Assembly (NCBI GenBank): GCA_024742485.1
Contig: JANSYK010000002.1
Span: 434,001-498,000 of the forward strand
Direction of reading: 5' to 3'
DNA from: Alphaproteobacteria bacterium
Lineage (GTDB): Bacteria > Pseudomonadota > Alphaproteobacteria > Rhizobiales > Rhizobiaceae
DNA length: 64,000 nt
Shown here: one piece after another, positions 43,290-53,244 of the stretch
Position numbering within the stretch: position 1 is the stretch's first letter
How the letters are laid out: every line of letters starts with the position of its first letter
Notes under the pieces: generated by a model
Told to the model about the DNA's origin: nothing
The model's database searches: none
Seen by the model: only the letters and a program-made list of their open reading frames with translations
Program-made: the position numbers and the translations under genes

Positions 43290-45479
43290 TTGGCCAGTTT
43301 TGCACATTCAGACGCTGACGGCGCGGTCGGATCGGACCCGGCCAGCCGGTCACCGCTGCGCCGTGAGGATGAACGCCTCGTCACCGGTAGCGGTGCGTTT
43401 GTCGCTGATGTTGCCTTGGCGGATGCGCTGCATGTCGCCTTCGCTCGAAGCCCCGTTGCAACCGGCAGGATCATCGGTTGCGACCTGGATGCCGCTCTTG
43501 CCGCTCCGGGCGTCATTGCGGCTTTTGACGGGTCTCATGTGACCCATCTCGCGGATCTTTCTGTCAATCCGGTGCTGGGACCGGTGGCCGGCGGCGAATT
43601 TCCCGTTTTGGCCGCAAGGCAATTGCTGGCCGTTGGCCAACCGGTCGCGGCGGTTTTGGCAAGGAGCGCGCTTTTGGCACAGGATGCCGGTGAACAGGTC
43701 GGTGTTGATTTCGATGACGCGGAACATGGGCCCGTGCTTGATCCCGCAGATGAAAACGCCTCGGCGCCTTTTTCGCGGCAATGGTGTCAGGGAGAGCCTG
43801 ATAGTGTCTTTGCACAAGCCGACCACATCATTGAAACAGAAGTGCGGCATCCACGGCTGGCGCCGTCTCCGATGGAAAACCGCGCGATTGCGGTTCGTTT
43901 CGAACCGGACCATGGAAGCGTCACCATATGGCTCTCCACCCAGACACCGCATCGCGCCCGCGCGGAATTGGCCAGGATTCTCGGCCGGGACGCAGCGCTG
44001 ATCCGCGTGGTGGCGCCCGACACGGGCGGGGCTTTCGGTCTCAAGGCGTCCCTCTACCCGGAAGAGGTTTTTGCGGTCTGGGCCGCTTTTGAACTGCGCC
44101 GCTCGGTTCGCTGGACGGCATCTCGAAATGAAGATCTGCTGTCTGCAGCCCATGGCCGCGGCCTGGCGACGCGTGGGCGACTGGCGCTGTCGGATGATGG
44201 CTTGTTTTTGGGATTGCAGGCAGAGATCAGCGCACCGGTCGGATGCTGGCTCACCAGCAGCAGCGCAATACCCGCCTGGAATGCAGCCAGAATACTGCCC
44301 GGCCCCTACCGGATCCCCGCCTATGACCTGCAAACAAGGGGGGTTTGGACAAACACGGCCCCCGTCGGCATCTATCGGGGCGCCGGGCGCCCCGAAGCCG
44401 CCATGCTGATGGAGCAGCTGGTGGAAAAGGCGGCACGCCACCTTGGCGTCGATCCCATGGCGCTACGACGCATCAATCTCCTGTCTGCCCACGATCTTCC
44501 CTGCCGGCGAGCGACCGGCACCACTCTGGATTCGGGCGACTACCCGAGGGCGCTGGCCCTTCTTGTCGGTTCCGCTGCCTATGATGATGCGCGCAAGGAG
44601 CAACAACAGCGGCGGCAGCGCGGTGAGATTGTCGGCATCGGTGCGGGATTTTTCGTGGAGCCCTGTGGCACCGGCTGGGAAAGCGCGACGGTCAGCCTCA
44701 ATCCGGACGGAAGAGTTCTGGTCCGCAGCGGCGGCAGCGCCCAGGGTCACGGCCGTGAAACGGCCTATGCCCAGATCGCCGCACGGGAACTGGGATGCGG
44801 GATAGAACAGGTTAGCGTGCAGTTTGGCGATACCAGGAACTGCCCGGAGGGCATCGGCGCGCTGGCCAGTCGCAGCACCGCCATCGGCGGCAGCGCGGTG
44901 GTCCAGGCAACGCGGGAGGCACTGGCCAAATCAGGCGGAGCCCTCACGCCGCCCCGGCCTGTCGAGGCGTCGGTGCGCTATGAGGCCGATGGCGAAGCCT
45001 GGGGGTATGGCTGTTATCTGGCGCAACTGTCCATTGACCCTGAGACCGGTGCGCTCCGGATTGAAAAACTGACATGTCTCGACGATGCCGGTGTGATCAT
45101 CAATCCTGAACTGGCCGAGGGACAAATCCGTGGCGGTGTTGCGCAGGGGCTGGGAGAGGCGCTGCTGGAACGGCTGGTCTATGACGAGGACGGCCAGTTG
45201 ATCACGGGCTCGCTGATGGATTATGCGCTGCCGCGGGCGGACGACATGCCGGAGATCGAGATCCTTCACCTGCAAACACCCTCACCCGCCAATCTGCTCG
45301 GTGCGAAAGGCATTGGTGAAGCCGGGACGATCGGCGCACCGGTTGCCATCTACAACGCCGCTCTGGATGCACTTGCACCGCTCGGTGTCGCATCCCTCCC
45401 ATTGCCACTGACCGGCCAGGCCATCTGGCGGGCGATACAGTCTGCCACCAATCCAACCGACGGAAACCGGAACCCATGA
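43290..45479 (+). CDS. Xanthine-dehydrogenase-family molybdopterin-binding (large) subunit
   Basis: About 729 residues from TTG 43290; the start is uncertain (the frame opens at 43218). The N-terminal ald_xan_dh_C part begins SPLRREDERLVTGSGAFVAD. Moco-binding motifs are visible: VAPDTGGAFGLKASLYPEE, IYRGAGRPEAAMLMEQ, GSAQGHGRETAYAQI and the catalytic Glu in GIGEAGTIGAP. The IYRGAGR loop is of the type without the CO-dehydrogenase Cys, so it is a hydroxylase rather than CODH. No 2Fe-2S or FAD subunit genes are adjacent; it may share those at 54221 and 57202. The ATGA overlap ties it to the next gene. Confidence 0.85.
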   Translation: MASFAHSDADGAVGSDPASRSPLRREDERLVTGSGAFVADVALADALHVAFARSPVATGRIIGCDLDAALAAPGVIAAFDGSHVTHLADLSVNPVLGPVAGGEFPVLAARQLLAVGQPVAAVLARSALLAQDAGEQVGVDFDDAEHGPVLDPADENASAPFSRQWCQGEPDSVFAQADHIIETEVRHPRLAPSPMENRAIAVRFEPDHGSVTIWLSTQTPHRARAELARILGRDAALIRVVAPDTGGAFGLKASLYPEEVFAVWAAFELRRSVRWTASRNEDLLSAAHGRGLATRGRLALSDDGLFLGLQAEISAPVGCWLTSSSAIPAWNAARILPGPYRIPAYDLQTRGVWTNTAPVGIYRGAGRPEAAMLMEQLVEKAARHLGVDPMALRRINLLSAHDLPCRRATGTTLDSGDYPRALALLVGSAAYDDARKEQQQRRQRGEIVGIGAGFFVEPCGTGWESATVSLNPDGRVLVRSGGSAQGHGRETAYAQIAARELGCGIEQVSVQFGDTRNCPEGIGALASRSTAIGGSAVVQATREALAKSGGALTPPRPVEASVRYEADGEAWGYGCYLAQLSIDPETGALRIEKLTCLDDAGVIINPELAEGQIRGGVAQGLGEALLERLVYDEDGQLITGSLMDYALPRADDMPEIEILHLQTPSPANLLGAKGIGEAGTIGAPVAIYNAALDALAPLGVASLPLPLTGQAIWRAIQSATNPTDGNRNP

Positions 45480-46429
45480 AATACAGGAAAAACGAGGCGA
45501 AGGAATATTCGCGTGAACACATGAAGGGGATCTGGGCCGCCGCCCTCAATCCGATGATGCCGGACGGGGTCATCGACGAGGGCGGGATGCGGCGCAATAT
45601 CGACCACTGGATTGACGATCTTGATATCCAGGGATTGTTCATAGCCGGCAAACAGGGCGAATTCTTCTCCATGTCGCTGGCCGAACGCAAGCGCAATTTC
45701 GAGCTGGCGGTCGAGGCCGTCAATGGCAGGGCCGGTACGATCATGTCCTGTTCCGACCAGAATTTCGATACTGTGATCGAACTGGCCCGACACGCTCAAA
45801 ATGTCGGTGCGGACTATATCGTCGTTCATGCACCCATGCTGCATTTCATCCATGACCGCGACGAGACGGTCTACAATTATTACAAGACCATCTGCGATGA
45901 GGTCGATATCGGGATCGCCATGTGGAGCCATCCTGATTCCGGCTATCTGATGAGTCCGGAACTGTGTGCACGGATCGCCGAACTGCCCAATATCATGGCC
46001 ATCAAATATTCCGTTCCGCGTGAGATGTATATCCGGCTGACGGAATTGGCCGGTGACCGGATCCTTGTGAGCACCGCGTCGGAAGACGAGTGGCTCGACA
46101 ATATCATCGAGCTTGATTGGCAGCTCTATCTGTGTTCGTCGCCGCCCTATCTGCTGCAGACGAAAAACGACCGGCGCATGAACGAATACACGTCTCTCGC
46201 CTTTTCCGGGCGGATCGAGGAGGCGCGGCAGGTCAGCGACAGCCTGGACCCGGTGCGCCGTGCGCTGAAGGGCACCCGTCCAGGCGGCAAGCCACAGGCC
46301 CACCAGAAATACTGGCAGGAATTGCTTGGCCAGGCGGGCGGGCCGGTACGCCGCCCGCTCCTTCAATTGACGAATGAAGAGAAAGCCCGGACAAGGGGTG
46401 CATTCGAAAACTGCGGGCTACGCGTTTAG
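45476..46429 (+). CDS. DapA-family (class I aldolase) lyase, divergent
   Basis: 317 residues. The TIM-barrel family is clear: NPMMPDGVIDEGGMRRNIDH near the N-terminus and the Schiff-base Lys in MAIKYS (K177). Two expected features differ: the GTTGE motif reads GKQGE, and the segment that normally holds the catalytic Tyr (PYYN) reads APMLHF. The reaction therefore likely differs from dihydrodipicolinate synthase; hydratase-aldolases or deoxy-keto-acid lyases of this family are possible. It overlaps the Mo-hydroxylase gene, so it probably acts on the same pathway. Confidence 0.82.
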   Translation: MKYRKNEAKEYSREHMKGIWAAALNPMMPDGVIDEGGMRRNIDHWIDDLDIQGLFIAGKQGEFFSMSLAERKRNFELAVEAVNGRAGTIMSCSDQNFDTVIELARHAQNVGADYIVVHAPMLHFIHDRDETVYNYYKTICDEVDIGIAMWSHPDSGYLMSPELCARIAELPNIMAIKYSVPREMYIRLTELAGDRILVSTASEDEWLDNIIELDWQLYLCSSPPYLLQTKNDRRMNEYTSLAFSGRIEEARQVSDSLDPVRRALKGTRPGGKPQAHQKYWQELLGQAGGPVRRPLLQLTNEEKARTRGAFENCGLRV

Positions 46430-46739
46430 AGGCAGGCGCGGGGCATACGGTACAGGATGCGTAGTCCTACGGTATTGCGGGAAGGCCGCAATGCCCGAAT
46501 ACTCACTCTCCGGCTGACAGATTGATGTTTGGCGGCATTTCGCAAGGGGCACCTCAGGGGAAATGATGAGGGGATTTCTGCACTCTTCTTCGGTCCGCGC
46601 GGCACCAATTGTCAGGAATCCGGCAAAGAGTCACGCACCGGTCGCGAGATTTGTTGTGCGCTTGAAATGCCGCACTGCAACAAGCTATGCTTGATGAGGG
46701 AAAAAACGCTTCCAGGAGCAATAACAGGAGGAAACAATC
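46430..46739. other. Gene-free stretch with hairpins before the ABC transporter operon
   Basis: 310 bases. Between 46441 and 46496 there are nested inverted repeats: outer GGGCAT / ATGCCC, and inner CGTAG-TC-CTACG and ATTGCGG-GAAGG-CCGCAAT. They could end the upstream transcript or act as a leader control element. The remainder presumably includes the ABC operon promoter; AGGAGGAAACAATC before 46740 is a strong ribosome binding site. Confidence 0.5.
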
Positions 46740-48230
46740 ATGACGCCATTCATTAAGGCGCTGGCCATTGCGGGAGTGCTGGCGGCGACAACCGCTCTGA
46801 CACCGGCTGCATTTGCAGCCAAAACCGACATTACGGTCGGTGCGCAGCTTGAGCCGCCAAATCTGGACCCGACTTCCGGCGCGGCCGGAGCCATCGACCA
46901 GGTCACCTATTCCAATATCTTTGAGGGATTGACCCGATTCGGCTCCGACGGCAGCATCAATCCGGGCCTGGCTGAATCCTGGACGATTTCCGATGATGGC
47001 AAGGTCTATACGTTCAAATTGCGCGAAGGCGTGATGTTCCACGACGGTACCGCCATGGATGCCGACGATGTCAAATTCTCGCTGGAACGCACCACCGCCG
47101 AAGGGTCGACCAATGCACAGAAAGCATTGTTTGCCGATATTGCCTCCGTCGATGTCGTCGATCCGCAAACCGTGAAAATCACCCTGTCGAAGCCCAACGG
47201 CAACATGCTGTTCAATCTGGCCTGGGGCGATGCTGTAATCGTTGCCCCTGAATCGGCTGCCAACAATGCCACCAACCCGATCGGAACCGGCGCCTTCATG
47301 TTCAAGGACTGGGTGCAGGGCGACCGCGTCGAGCTGGAAAAATACGCCGAATACTGGGGTGAGCCCGCCAAGTTGGACAAGGTGACCTTCAAATTCATCT
47401 CCGACCCGAATGCCGCCTTTGCTGCGGTCATGGCCGGCGACGTCGATACCTTCATGCCGTTTCCGGCTCCGGAAAACCTGCCGCAATTCGATGCGGATCC
47501 ACGGTTCCGGGTGATTGCCGGCTCGACGGAAGGCGAGACCATCCTGTCGACCAACAACAAGATGGCGCCGTTCGACAATCCGAAGGTACGCCAGGCAATG
47601 GCCCATGCGATCGACCGCCAGGCCATAATCGATGGCGCCATGTTTGGCTATGGCACGCCGATCGGAACCCATTTTGCGCCCCATCATCCGGCCTATGTCG
47701 ATCTGACGGGCCAGTCGAATTACGATCCCGAGAAGGCCAAGGCGATGTTGGCGGAAGCCGGTTTCCCGGATGGCTTTACCACGACATTGAAACTGCCGCC
47801 GCCCTCCTATGCCCGCCGTGGCGGTGAAATCATTGCCTCGCAGCTTCGCGATGTCGGCATTCAGACCGAGATCAGCAATCTGGAATGGGCGCAGTGGCTG
47901 GAGCAGGTGTTCAAGGGCAAGGATTACGGCCTGACGATCGTCTCCCACACCGAGCCCCTGGATATCGGCATCTATGCCCGCCCGGACTACTATTTCCAGT
48001 ATGATGACGCGGACTTCCAGAAGATCATGGCAGACCTCAACAATGCCACCGATCCGGCCGAACGCGACAAGCTGTTGAAGGCCGCGCAGCAGAAGATTGC
48101 CGATGACTATGTCAATGGCTACCTCTTCCAGCTTGCCAATACCGGTGTCGTCAATGCCAAGCTGCGGGGAATCTGGGAAAATGCCCCGACCCAGGCAGCG
48201 GACATGACAGCCGTTTACTGGGAAGACTGA
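46740..48230 (+). CDS. ABC transporter substrate-binding protein (peptide/nickel type, SBP_bac_5)
   Basis: 496 residues. A signal peptide (MTPFIKALAIAGVL to AAFA, cleavage near residue 26) leads to a SBP_bac_5 domain: LDPTSGAAGAIDQVTYSNIF, LAESWTISDDGKVYTFKLRE and VRQAMAHAIDRQAII. This periplasmic protein captures the substrate for the two permeases and the ATPase encoded next. Members bind oligopeptides, glycosides, opines or other small organics; the binding site does not tell which. The gene has the strongest ribosome binding site of the operon, and a stem-loop follows it. Confidence 0.94.
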   Translation: MTPFIKALAIAGVLAATTALTPAAFAAKTDITVGAQLEPPNLDPTSGAAGAIDQVTYSNIFEGLTRFGSDGSINPGLAESWTISDDGKVYTFKLREGVMFHDGTAMDADDVKFSLERTTAEGSTNAQKALFADIASVDVVDPQTVKITLSKPNGNMLFNLAWGDAVIVAPESAANNATNPIGTGAFMFKDWVQGDRVELEKYAEYWGEPAKLDKVTFKFISDPNAAFAAVMAGDVDTFMPFPAPENLPQFDADPRFRVIAGSTEGETILSTNNKMAPFDNPKVRQAMAHAIDRQAIIDGAMFGYGTPIGTHFAPHHPAYVDLTGQSNYDPEKAKAMLAEAGFPDGFTTTLKLPPPSYARRGGEIIASQLRDVGIQTEISNLEWAQWLEQVFKGKDYGLTIVSHTEPLDIGIYARPDYYFQYDDADFQKIMADLNNATDPAERDKLLKAAQQKIADDYVNGYLFQLANTGVVNAKLRGIWENAPTQAADMTAVYWED

Positions 48231-48247
48231 ACCGGTGAAATGACAAT

Positions 48248-48273
48248 GGCGGGGCTGCCAATGCGGCCCCGCC
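48248..48273 (+). promoter_or_regulatory. Stem-loop between substrate-binding-protein and permease genes
   Basis: GGCGGGGC pairs with GCCCCGCC across a 10-base loop, 18 bases after the substrate-binding-protein stop, and is not followed by a T-run. Such hairpins commonly protect the upstream mRNA or attenuate transcription so that binding protein is made in excess over permease. Role inferred from position. Confidence 0.65.
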
Positions 48274-48304
48274 TTCATATTGAATAAAGACCCGACGCGG
48301 TTTC

Positions 48305-49255
48305 ATGCTGCCCTTCCTGATCAAACGGCTGATCTCCCTGACATTGAGCCTGCTTGCGGCAAGCCTCGTCATCTTCTTTGTCATTGAAGTCGTGCCCGGC
48401 GACCCGGCATCCTTCATGCTGGGCCTCAACGCGTCACCCGACACGGTTGCCGCCCTGCGCGAAAGCCTTGGACTGAATGCGTCCGTTCCGCTGCGCTACT
48501 GGCAGTGGATCACCGGTCTGGTGCAGGGCGAATTCGGTATCAGCTACACCTACAAGGTTCCCGTTGGTGAATTGATCGCCGACCGGTTCTGGGTGTCGAT
48601 GCCCCTGTCCATCTATGCCCTGACCCTGTCGACGCTGATCGCCTTTCCGGTGGGCGTGATCGCCGCCGCGCGGCGCAATTCACCCGCTGACGTTTCCATC
48701 ATGGGCGTGACACAACTCGGCATTGCCGTTCCGAATTTCTGGTTCGCCATGCTGCTGGTGCTGTTCTTCGCCGTGTCGCTGCGCTGGTTTTCGGCTGGCG
48801 GGTTTCCCGGCTGGGAGGCCGGTTTCTGGGCCGGCATGAAGGCGCTGACCCTGCCGGCCATCGCCCTGGCACTGCCGCAGGCCTCGATCCTGGCGCGCGT
48901 CATGCGGTCCTCCCTGCTCGACACTTTGGGGGAGGATTTCGTCCGAACGGCGCGGGCCAAGGGGCTGACGCACCGACAGGCCCTTTGGAAACACGCGCTG
49001 CGCAACGCCCTGATCCCCGTTCTGACCATCATCGGATTGCAGTTCTCGTTTCTGCTCGCCGGCGCGATCATCATCGAAAACGTGTTTTTTCTGCCCGGCC
49101 TTGGCCGCCTGGTGTTCCAGGGCATCACCCAACGTGATCTCATTGTCGTCAAAAGCGTGATTTTCCTGCTGGTCTTTGCGGTGATCCTCGTCACATTCCT
49201 GGTCGATATCACCTATGCGGTGGTCGACCCGCGCTTGCGCAGGAGAAGCGCATGA
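48305..49255 (+). CDS. ABC transporter permease (DppB-type)
   Basis: 316 residues with six hydrophobic segments. The N-terminus MLPFLIKRLISLTLSLLAAS and FFVIEVVPGDPASFMLG match DppB/OppB, and the cytoplasmic EAA loop is in ARVMRSSLLDTLGEDFVRTA with ARAKGLTHRQALWKHALRNA. It is one half of the membrane channel. It overlaps the second permease gene by four bases (ATGA). Confidence 0.94.
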   Translation: MLPFLIKRLISLTLSLLAASLVIFFVIEVVPGDPASFMLGLNASPDTVAALRESLGLNASVPLRYWQWITGLVQGEFGISYTYKVPVGELIADRFWVSMPLSIYALTLSTLIAFPVGVIAAARRNSPADVSIMGVTQLGIAVPNFWFAMLLVLFFAVSLRWFSAGGFPGWEAGFWAGMKALTLPAIALALPQASILARVMRSSLLDTLGEDFVRTARAKGLTHRQALWKHALRNALIPVLTIIGLQFSFLLAGAIIIENVFFLPGLGRLVFQGITQRDLIVVKSVIFLLVFAVILVTFLVDITYAVVDPRLRRRSA

Positions 49256-50121
49256 GCGATCCGCAGATCATCATGGAGCGACCCGCGGGCATGGTGCACG
49301 CGGCCCTGCGCTCACCCAGCTTCATGATCGGGCTGGTGCTGACATTGCTGTTCACGGTCGCTGCCCTGCTGTCCTTTGTCTGGACACCGTTTGACGTCAC
49401 GCAGCTCAATATCGCCAACAAGCTCAAATCGCCCTCGGCGACCCATTGGCTAGGAACCGATGCCTTCGGCCGGGATATTTTCTCCATGCTGATGGTGGGT
49501 GCCCGCACATCGATCGCGGTGGCGATTGTCGCCGTTGGCATCGGCATTGTCGTCGGTGTTCCGCTCGGCCTGCTTGCAGCCGCGCGTCATGGCAGCCTGA
49601 TCGATGAATTTGTCATGCGGACAAATGATCTGATCTTCGCTTTTCCCGCACTGTTGATGGCAATCATGATCACTGCCGTGTTCGGGCCGAGTGCGTTGAA
49701 CGCCATCATCGCAATCGGTATCTTCAACATACCGGTCTTTGCGCGGCTCGCCCGCGGCGCGGCCCTGTCGCTTTGGACACGGGACTACGTGTTGGCGGCC
49801 CGGGTCGCGGGCAAGGGCCGAACCCTCATCTCGGCGGAACATATACTGCCCAACATCACCAATCTTCTGATCGTGCAGGGCACGATCCAGTTTTCGCTCG
49901 GGATTCTGGCCGAAGCGGGCCTGGCCTATGTCGGGCTCGGAACACAGCCGCCCCTGCCCAGCTGGGGACGCATGCTGTCCGACGCACAGACCATGATCTA
50001 CATCGCGCCGAACCTGGCGATCTTTCCGGGTCTGGCCATTGTCCTGACGGTCCTCGGGCTCAACCTGATGGGCGACGGTATGCGCGACATATTCGACCCG
50101 AAATTGCGGCGGGCCCGATAA
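49252..50121 (+). CDS. ABC transporter permease (DppC-type)
   Basis: 289 residues. It shows the DppC N-terminal TM helix, then HWLGTDAFGRDIFSMLMVGA, and the EAA-loop region RDYVLAARVAGKGRTLI with AEHILPNITNLLIV. With the preceding permease it forms the channel. Its stop overlaps the start of the ATPase gene (TAATG). Confidence 0.94.
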   Translation: MSDPQIIMERPAGMVHAALRSPSFMIGLVLTLLFTVAALLSFVWTPFDVTQLNIANKLKSPSATHWLGTDAFGRDIFSMLMVGARTSIAVAIVAVGIGIVVGVPLGLLAAARHGSLIDEFVMRTNDLIFAFPALLMAIMITAVFGPSALNAIIAIGIFNIPVFARLARGAALSLWTRDYVLAARVAGKGRTLISAEHILPNITNLLIVQGTIQFSLGILAEAGLAYVGLGTQPPLPSWGRMLSDAQTMIYIAPNLAIFPGLAIVLTVLGLNLMGDGMRDIFDPKLRRAR

Positions 50122-51749
50122 TGTCGCTGCTCGAGGTCGAAAATCTCTCGCTGAGCATCCGGGATATGCCGATCCTGCACGATGTCGATCTGAAGATCGA
50201 GGCCGGTGAGGTGCTTGGTGTTGTCGGAGAGTCGGGTTCCGGCAAATCCATCACCGCCCTGGCGGTCATGCAATTGCTGCCTGTTGGCTCCGCCTGGAAA
50301 GGGTCCATCCGCCTGGACGGTAATGCGCTGGAGACCTACTCCGAAAAACAGATGTGCGCCTTGCGCGGCAACGATATCGGCATGGTGTTTCAGGAGCCCA
50401 TGACGGCCCTCAATCCGGTTCAGACCATCGGCGATCAGGTGGCCGAGACCATACTGGTGCACAGCGGTTCATCGCGCCGGGAGGCAAGACGCATTGCGCG
50501 CGAGGCGCTCAACCGCGTCGGTCTGCCGCCCGAGCAATTCCCGCTCGACCGCTATCCGCACGATCTTTCCGGCGGCCAGCGCCAGCGCGTGGTGATCGCC
50601 ATGGCCATTGCGCTCAGGCCCAAATTGCTGATCGCCGATGAACCGACCACGGCGCTTGATGTCACCACCCAGGCACAGATCCTGAAATTGCTCAAATCAC
50701 TCGTCGAAGAAGACGATATGGGGCTCATATTGATCACCCATGATCTGGCCGTTGTGGCCGACATGGCCGATCACATTGCCATCATGAAGGACGGCGTCAT
50801 AGTCGAGGCCGGTGAAACGGTGTCGCTCTTTCGTCAAATGAGCCACCCCTATACACGGGCGCTTTTCGAGGCGTCCAATCACGTGCCGACCCGTAATCCG
50901 GACCATGGTGCGGACGGGTCCAAGCCGGTGATCGAGATTGATTCCGTTGTGCGAGACTATGCCCTGCCGCGGCGGTCGCTTTTTTCGGCACCCGACCACT
51001 TTCGTGCCGTGGATCGTGTTTCACTGGCCATCATGCATGGTGAAAATGTCGGCCTGGTCGGTGAAAGCGGTTGCGGCAAGTCGACCCTCACACGGGCGAT
51101 ATTGGCGCTTGATGCCGTTCAGGGCGGCGAGATCAGGCTCGACGGCAAGCTCTTTTCGACCACCGGCGAAGGACCCGACCGTCAGATGCGGCGGCGCGTG
51201 CAGGTGGTCTTTCAGGATCCCTACAGCTCTTTCAATCCCCGGCACCGCGTGGACCGTCTGATAACGGAGCCGTTTTTCCTGCTGGAAAAACAGCCGGATG
51301 CCGAGGAACGCGATGCCCGTATCGCCACGGCGCTGAGCAATGTTGGTCTGCAGCCGTCGGACGCCCACAAATATATTCATGAATTTTCCGGTGGACAGCG
51401 GCAGCGCATCGCCATTGCCCGCGCCTTGATTATCGAACCATCTCTGATCATTCTTGATGAAGCGGTTTCGGCACTCGATGTGTCGATCCGGGCGCAGATT
51501 CTCGATCTCCTGGCCGACCTTTCGGATCGCCTTGCGGTGTCATATCTGTTTATATCGCACGATCTGTCGGTGGTCCGGGCGATCACCGATCGTGTCCTCG
51601 TCATGAAAGCCGGGAAAATCGTCGAGGAAGGCAGGACGGAAGAGGTGTTTCGAAATCCGCAGCACAGCTACACGAGGGAATTGCTGGCTGCCACGCCGAT
51701 CCTGGACGAAGCGCTGCGGGCACGCGAGGCGCGCGCGACCGCTGAATGA
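50121..51749 (+). CDS. ABC transporter ATPase, two fused nucleotide-binding domains (DppD-DppF type)
   Basis: 542 residues. Two ABC domains lie in tandem. The first (about 1-245) has [23 protein letters not shown] and [12 protein letters not shown]. The second (about 275-535) has [24 protein letters not shown] and [12 protein letters not shown], where the usual DEP is DEA. Each half ends with an oligo-HPY-like extension ([13 protein letters not shown] and [12 protein letters not shown]). It powers uptake for the permeases just upstream. The frame is open back to 49773 inside the permease gene; ATG 50121 is the true start because it overlaps that stop codon. Confidence 0.94.
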   Translation: MSLLEVENLSLSIRDMPILHDVDLKIEAGEVLGVVGESGSGKSITALAVMQLLPVGSAWKGSIRLDGNALETYSEKQMCALRGNDIGMVFQEPMTALNPVQTIGDQVAETILVHSGSSRREARRIAREALNRVGLPPEQFPLDRYPHDLSGGQRQRVVIAMAIALRPKLLIADEPTTALDVTTQAQILKLLKSLVEEDDMGLILITHDLAVVADMADHIAIMKDGVIVEAGETVSLFRQMSHPYTRALFEASNHVPTRNPDHGADGSKPVIEIDSVVRDYALPRRSLFSAPDHFRAVDRVSLAIMHGENVGLVGESGCGKSTLTRAILALDAVQGGEIRLDGKLFSTTGEGPDRQMRRRVQVVFQDPYSSFNPRHRVDRLITEPFFLLEKQPDAEERDARIATALSNVGLQPSDAHKYIHEFSGGQRQRIAIARALIIEPSLIILDEAVSALDVSIRAQILDLLADLSDRLAVSYLFISHDLSVVRAITDRVLVMKAGKIVEEGRTEEVFRNPQHSYTRELLAATPILDEALRAREARATAE

Positions 51750-53224
51750 AAGACAAAATGATGGATGCACTCGAAAAACTGGGCGTCGACCCATCGGCCT
51801 GTTTCATCAACGGGCAGTGGGTTGCACCGGAAAATGATGACAGCCTGGAACTGGAAGACCCCTCGACCGGCACCGTGATCGGTGAAATCGCGAGGGGAAC
51901 AGCGGGTGATATCGACGCTGCAGCGGACGCTGCACACGGAGCGCTTGACGGCATATGGGGCCGCACAACGGCGGTCGAACGGGGCAGAATTCTCACCCGC
52001 ATCGGCCAGCGCGTCCTCGACACTGTCGATCTGCTTGCCGAGCTCGAGGCCGCCGACGTCGGCAAGCCGCTGACCCAGGCACGCAATGATGCCATTGCAC
52101 TCGCCCGCTACATGGAGTTCTACGGTGGGGCTGCCGACAAGATCCACGGCGAGACCATTCCCTATCTGGATGGCTACACGGTCTACACGCTGCGTGAACC
52201 GCATGGGGTAACCGGCCATATCGTCCCGTGGAACTATCCGATGCAGATCATCGGACGTTCGGTCGGTGCGGCTCTGACCATGGGCAATGCAGCCGTTCTC
52301 AAGCCGGCTGAGGAAGCCTGTCTAACCGCTCTTGCCTTTGCCCAGATCGCCCATGATGCCGGGCTGCCGTCAGGGGCGCTCAATGTTGTTCCCGGTCTCG
52401 GTGAAGAGGCGGGTGCCGCACTGACGGATCACCCCGGTGTCAACCACATTTCCTTTACCGGATCGGTTGGTGTTGGCGCGCTGGTTCAGGGGGCCGCGGC
52501 GCGCAACGTCGTGCCGGTCACACTGGAGTTGGGCGGCAAGTCGCCGCAGATTGTCTTCAAGGATGCCGATATCGACCGGGCATTGCCGTTTTTGGTCAAT
52601 GCCGGCATTCAGAATGCGGGACAGACCTGTTCGGCCGCGTCGAGGATACTGGTGCATCGTTCGATCTATTTTGAGCTGCTGGACCGGATGTCCGAACGCT
52701 ATCAGGCACTGCGTGTTGGCCCGGCGGGTGCGGATCTCGATGTCGGACCGTTGATATCGGCAAAGCAGAAGGAGATCGTCGACGGATTTCTGGACCTTGC
52801 GCAGCACGATAACCTGACCGTTGCGGCAACGGGTGTGCTGGTCGAGGATGCGCCGGCCGGCGGGTACTATGTGGAACCGACATTGTTTGCCGGCGTCGAT
52901 CACGACCACCGCCTCGCCCAGGACGAGATTTTCGGCCCGGTGCAAGTTGTCATCCCGTTTGATACGGATGAAGAAGCCGTATCGATCGCCAACGGCACCG
53001 ACTACGGGCTTGTTGCCGGTATCTGGACACGCGATGGCGACCGGCAGATGCGGATGGCGCGTGCCATCCGCTCCGGCCAGGTCTTCATCAACAATTATGG
53101 CGCTGGCGGCGGGGTTGAGCTGCCCTTCGGCGGAATCGGCAAATCCGGCCACGGACGGGAAAAGGGGTTCGAGGCGCTCTATGGATTTTCCGTCCTGAAA
53201 ACCGTTGCTGCGCATCATGGCTGA
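51746..53224 (+). CDS. Aldehyde dehydrogenase (NAD(P)+-dependent)
   Basis: 492 residues. It oxidises an aldehyde to the acid. The catalytic Cys (C295) is in NAGQTCSAASR, the general-base Glu in LELGGKSPQIV, and the cofactor motif in SFTGSVGVGALV. NYPMQIIGRS is the conserved WNYP region. The start overlaps the ATPase stop (ATGA), so the transporter and this enzyme are co-expressed, which links it to metabolism of the imported compound. The specific aldehyde is unknown. Confidence 0.94.
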   Translation: MKDKMMDALEKLGVDPSACFINGQWVAPENDDSLELEDPSTGTVIGEIARGTAGDIDAAADAAHGALDGIWGRTTAVERGRILTRIGQRVLDTVDLLAELEAADVGKPLTQARNDAIALARYMEFYGGAADKIHGETIPYLDGYTVYTLREPHGVTGHIVPWNYPMQIIGRSVGAALTMGNAAVLKPAEEACLTALAFAQIAHDAGLPSGALNVVPGLGEEAGAALTDHPGVNHISFTGSVGVGALVQGAAARNVVPVTLELGGKSPQIVFKDADIDRALPFLVNAGIQNAGQTCSAASRILVHRSIYFELLDRMSERYQALRVGPAGADLDVGPLISAKQKEIVDGFLDLAQHDNLTVAATGVLVEDAPAGGYYVEPTLFAGVDHDHRLAQDEIFGPVQVVIPFDTDEEAVSIANGTDYGLVAGIWTRDGDRQMRMARAIRSGQVFINNYGAGGGVELPFGGIGKSGHGREKGFEALYGFSVLKTVAAHHG

Positions 53225-53244
53225 CCGCCAAGGAGAACCTGAAT

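Noticed and set aside
46554-48278. Minus-strand frame of 574 codons opposite the substrate-binding-protein gene
   Set aside because: It mirrors the codon structure of the plus-strand gene, whose signal peptide and SBP_bac_5 motifs are clear; the minus frame has no family resemblance.
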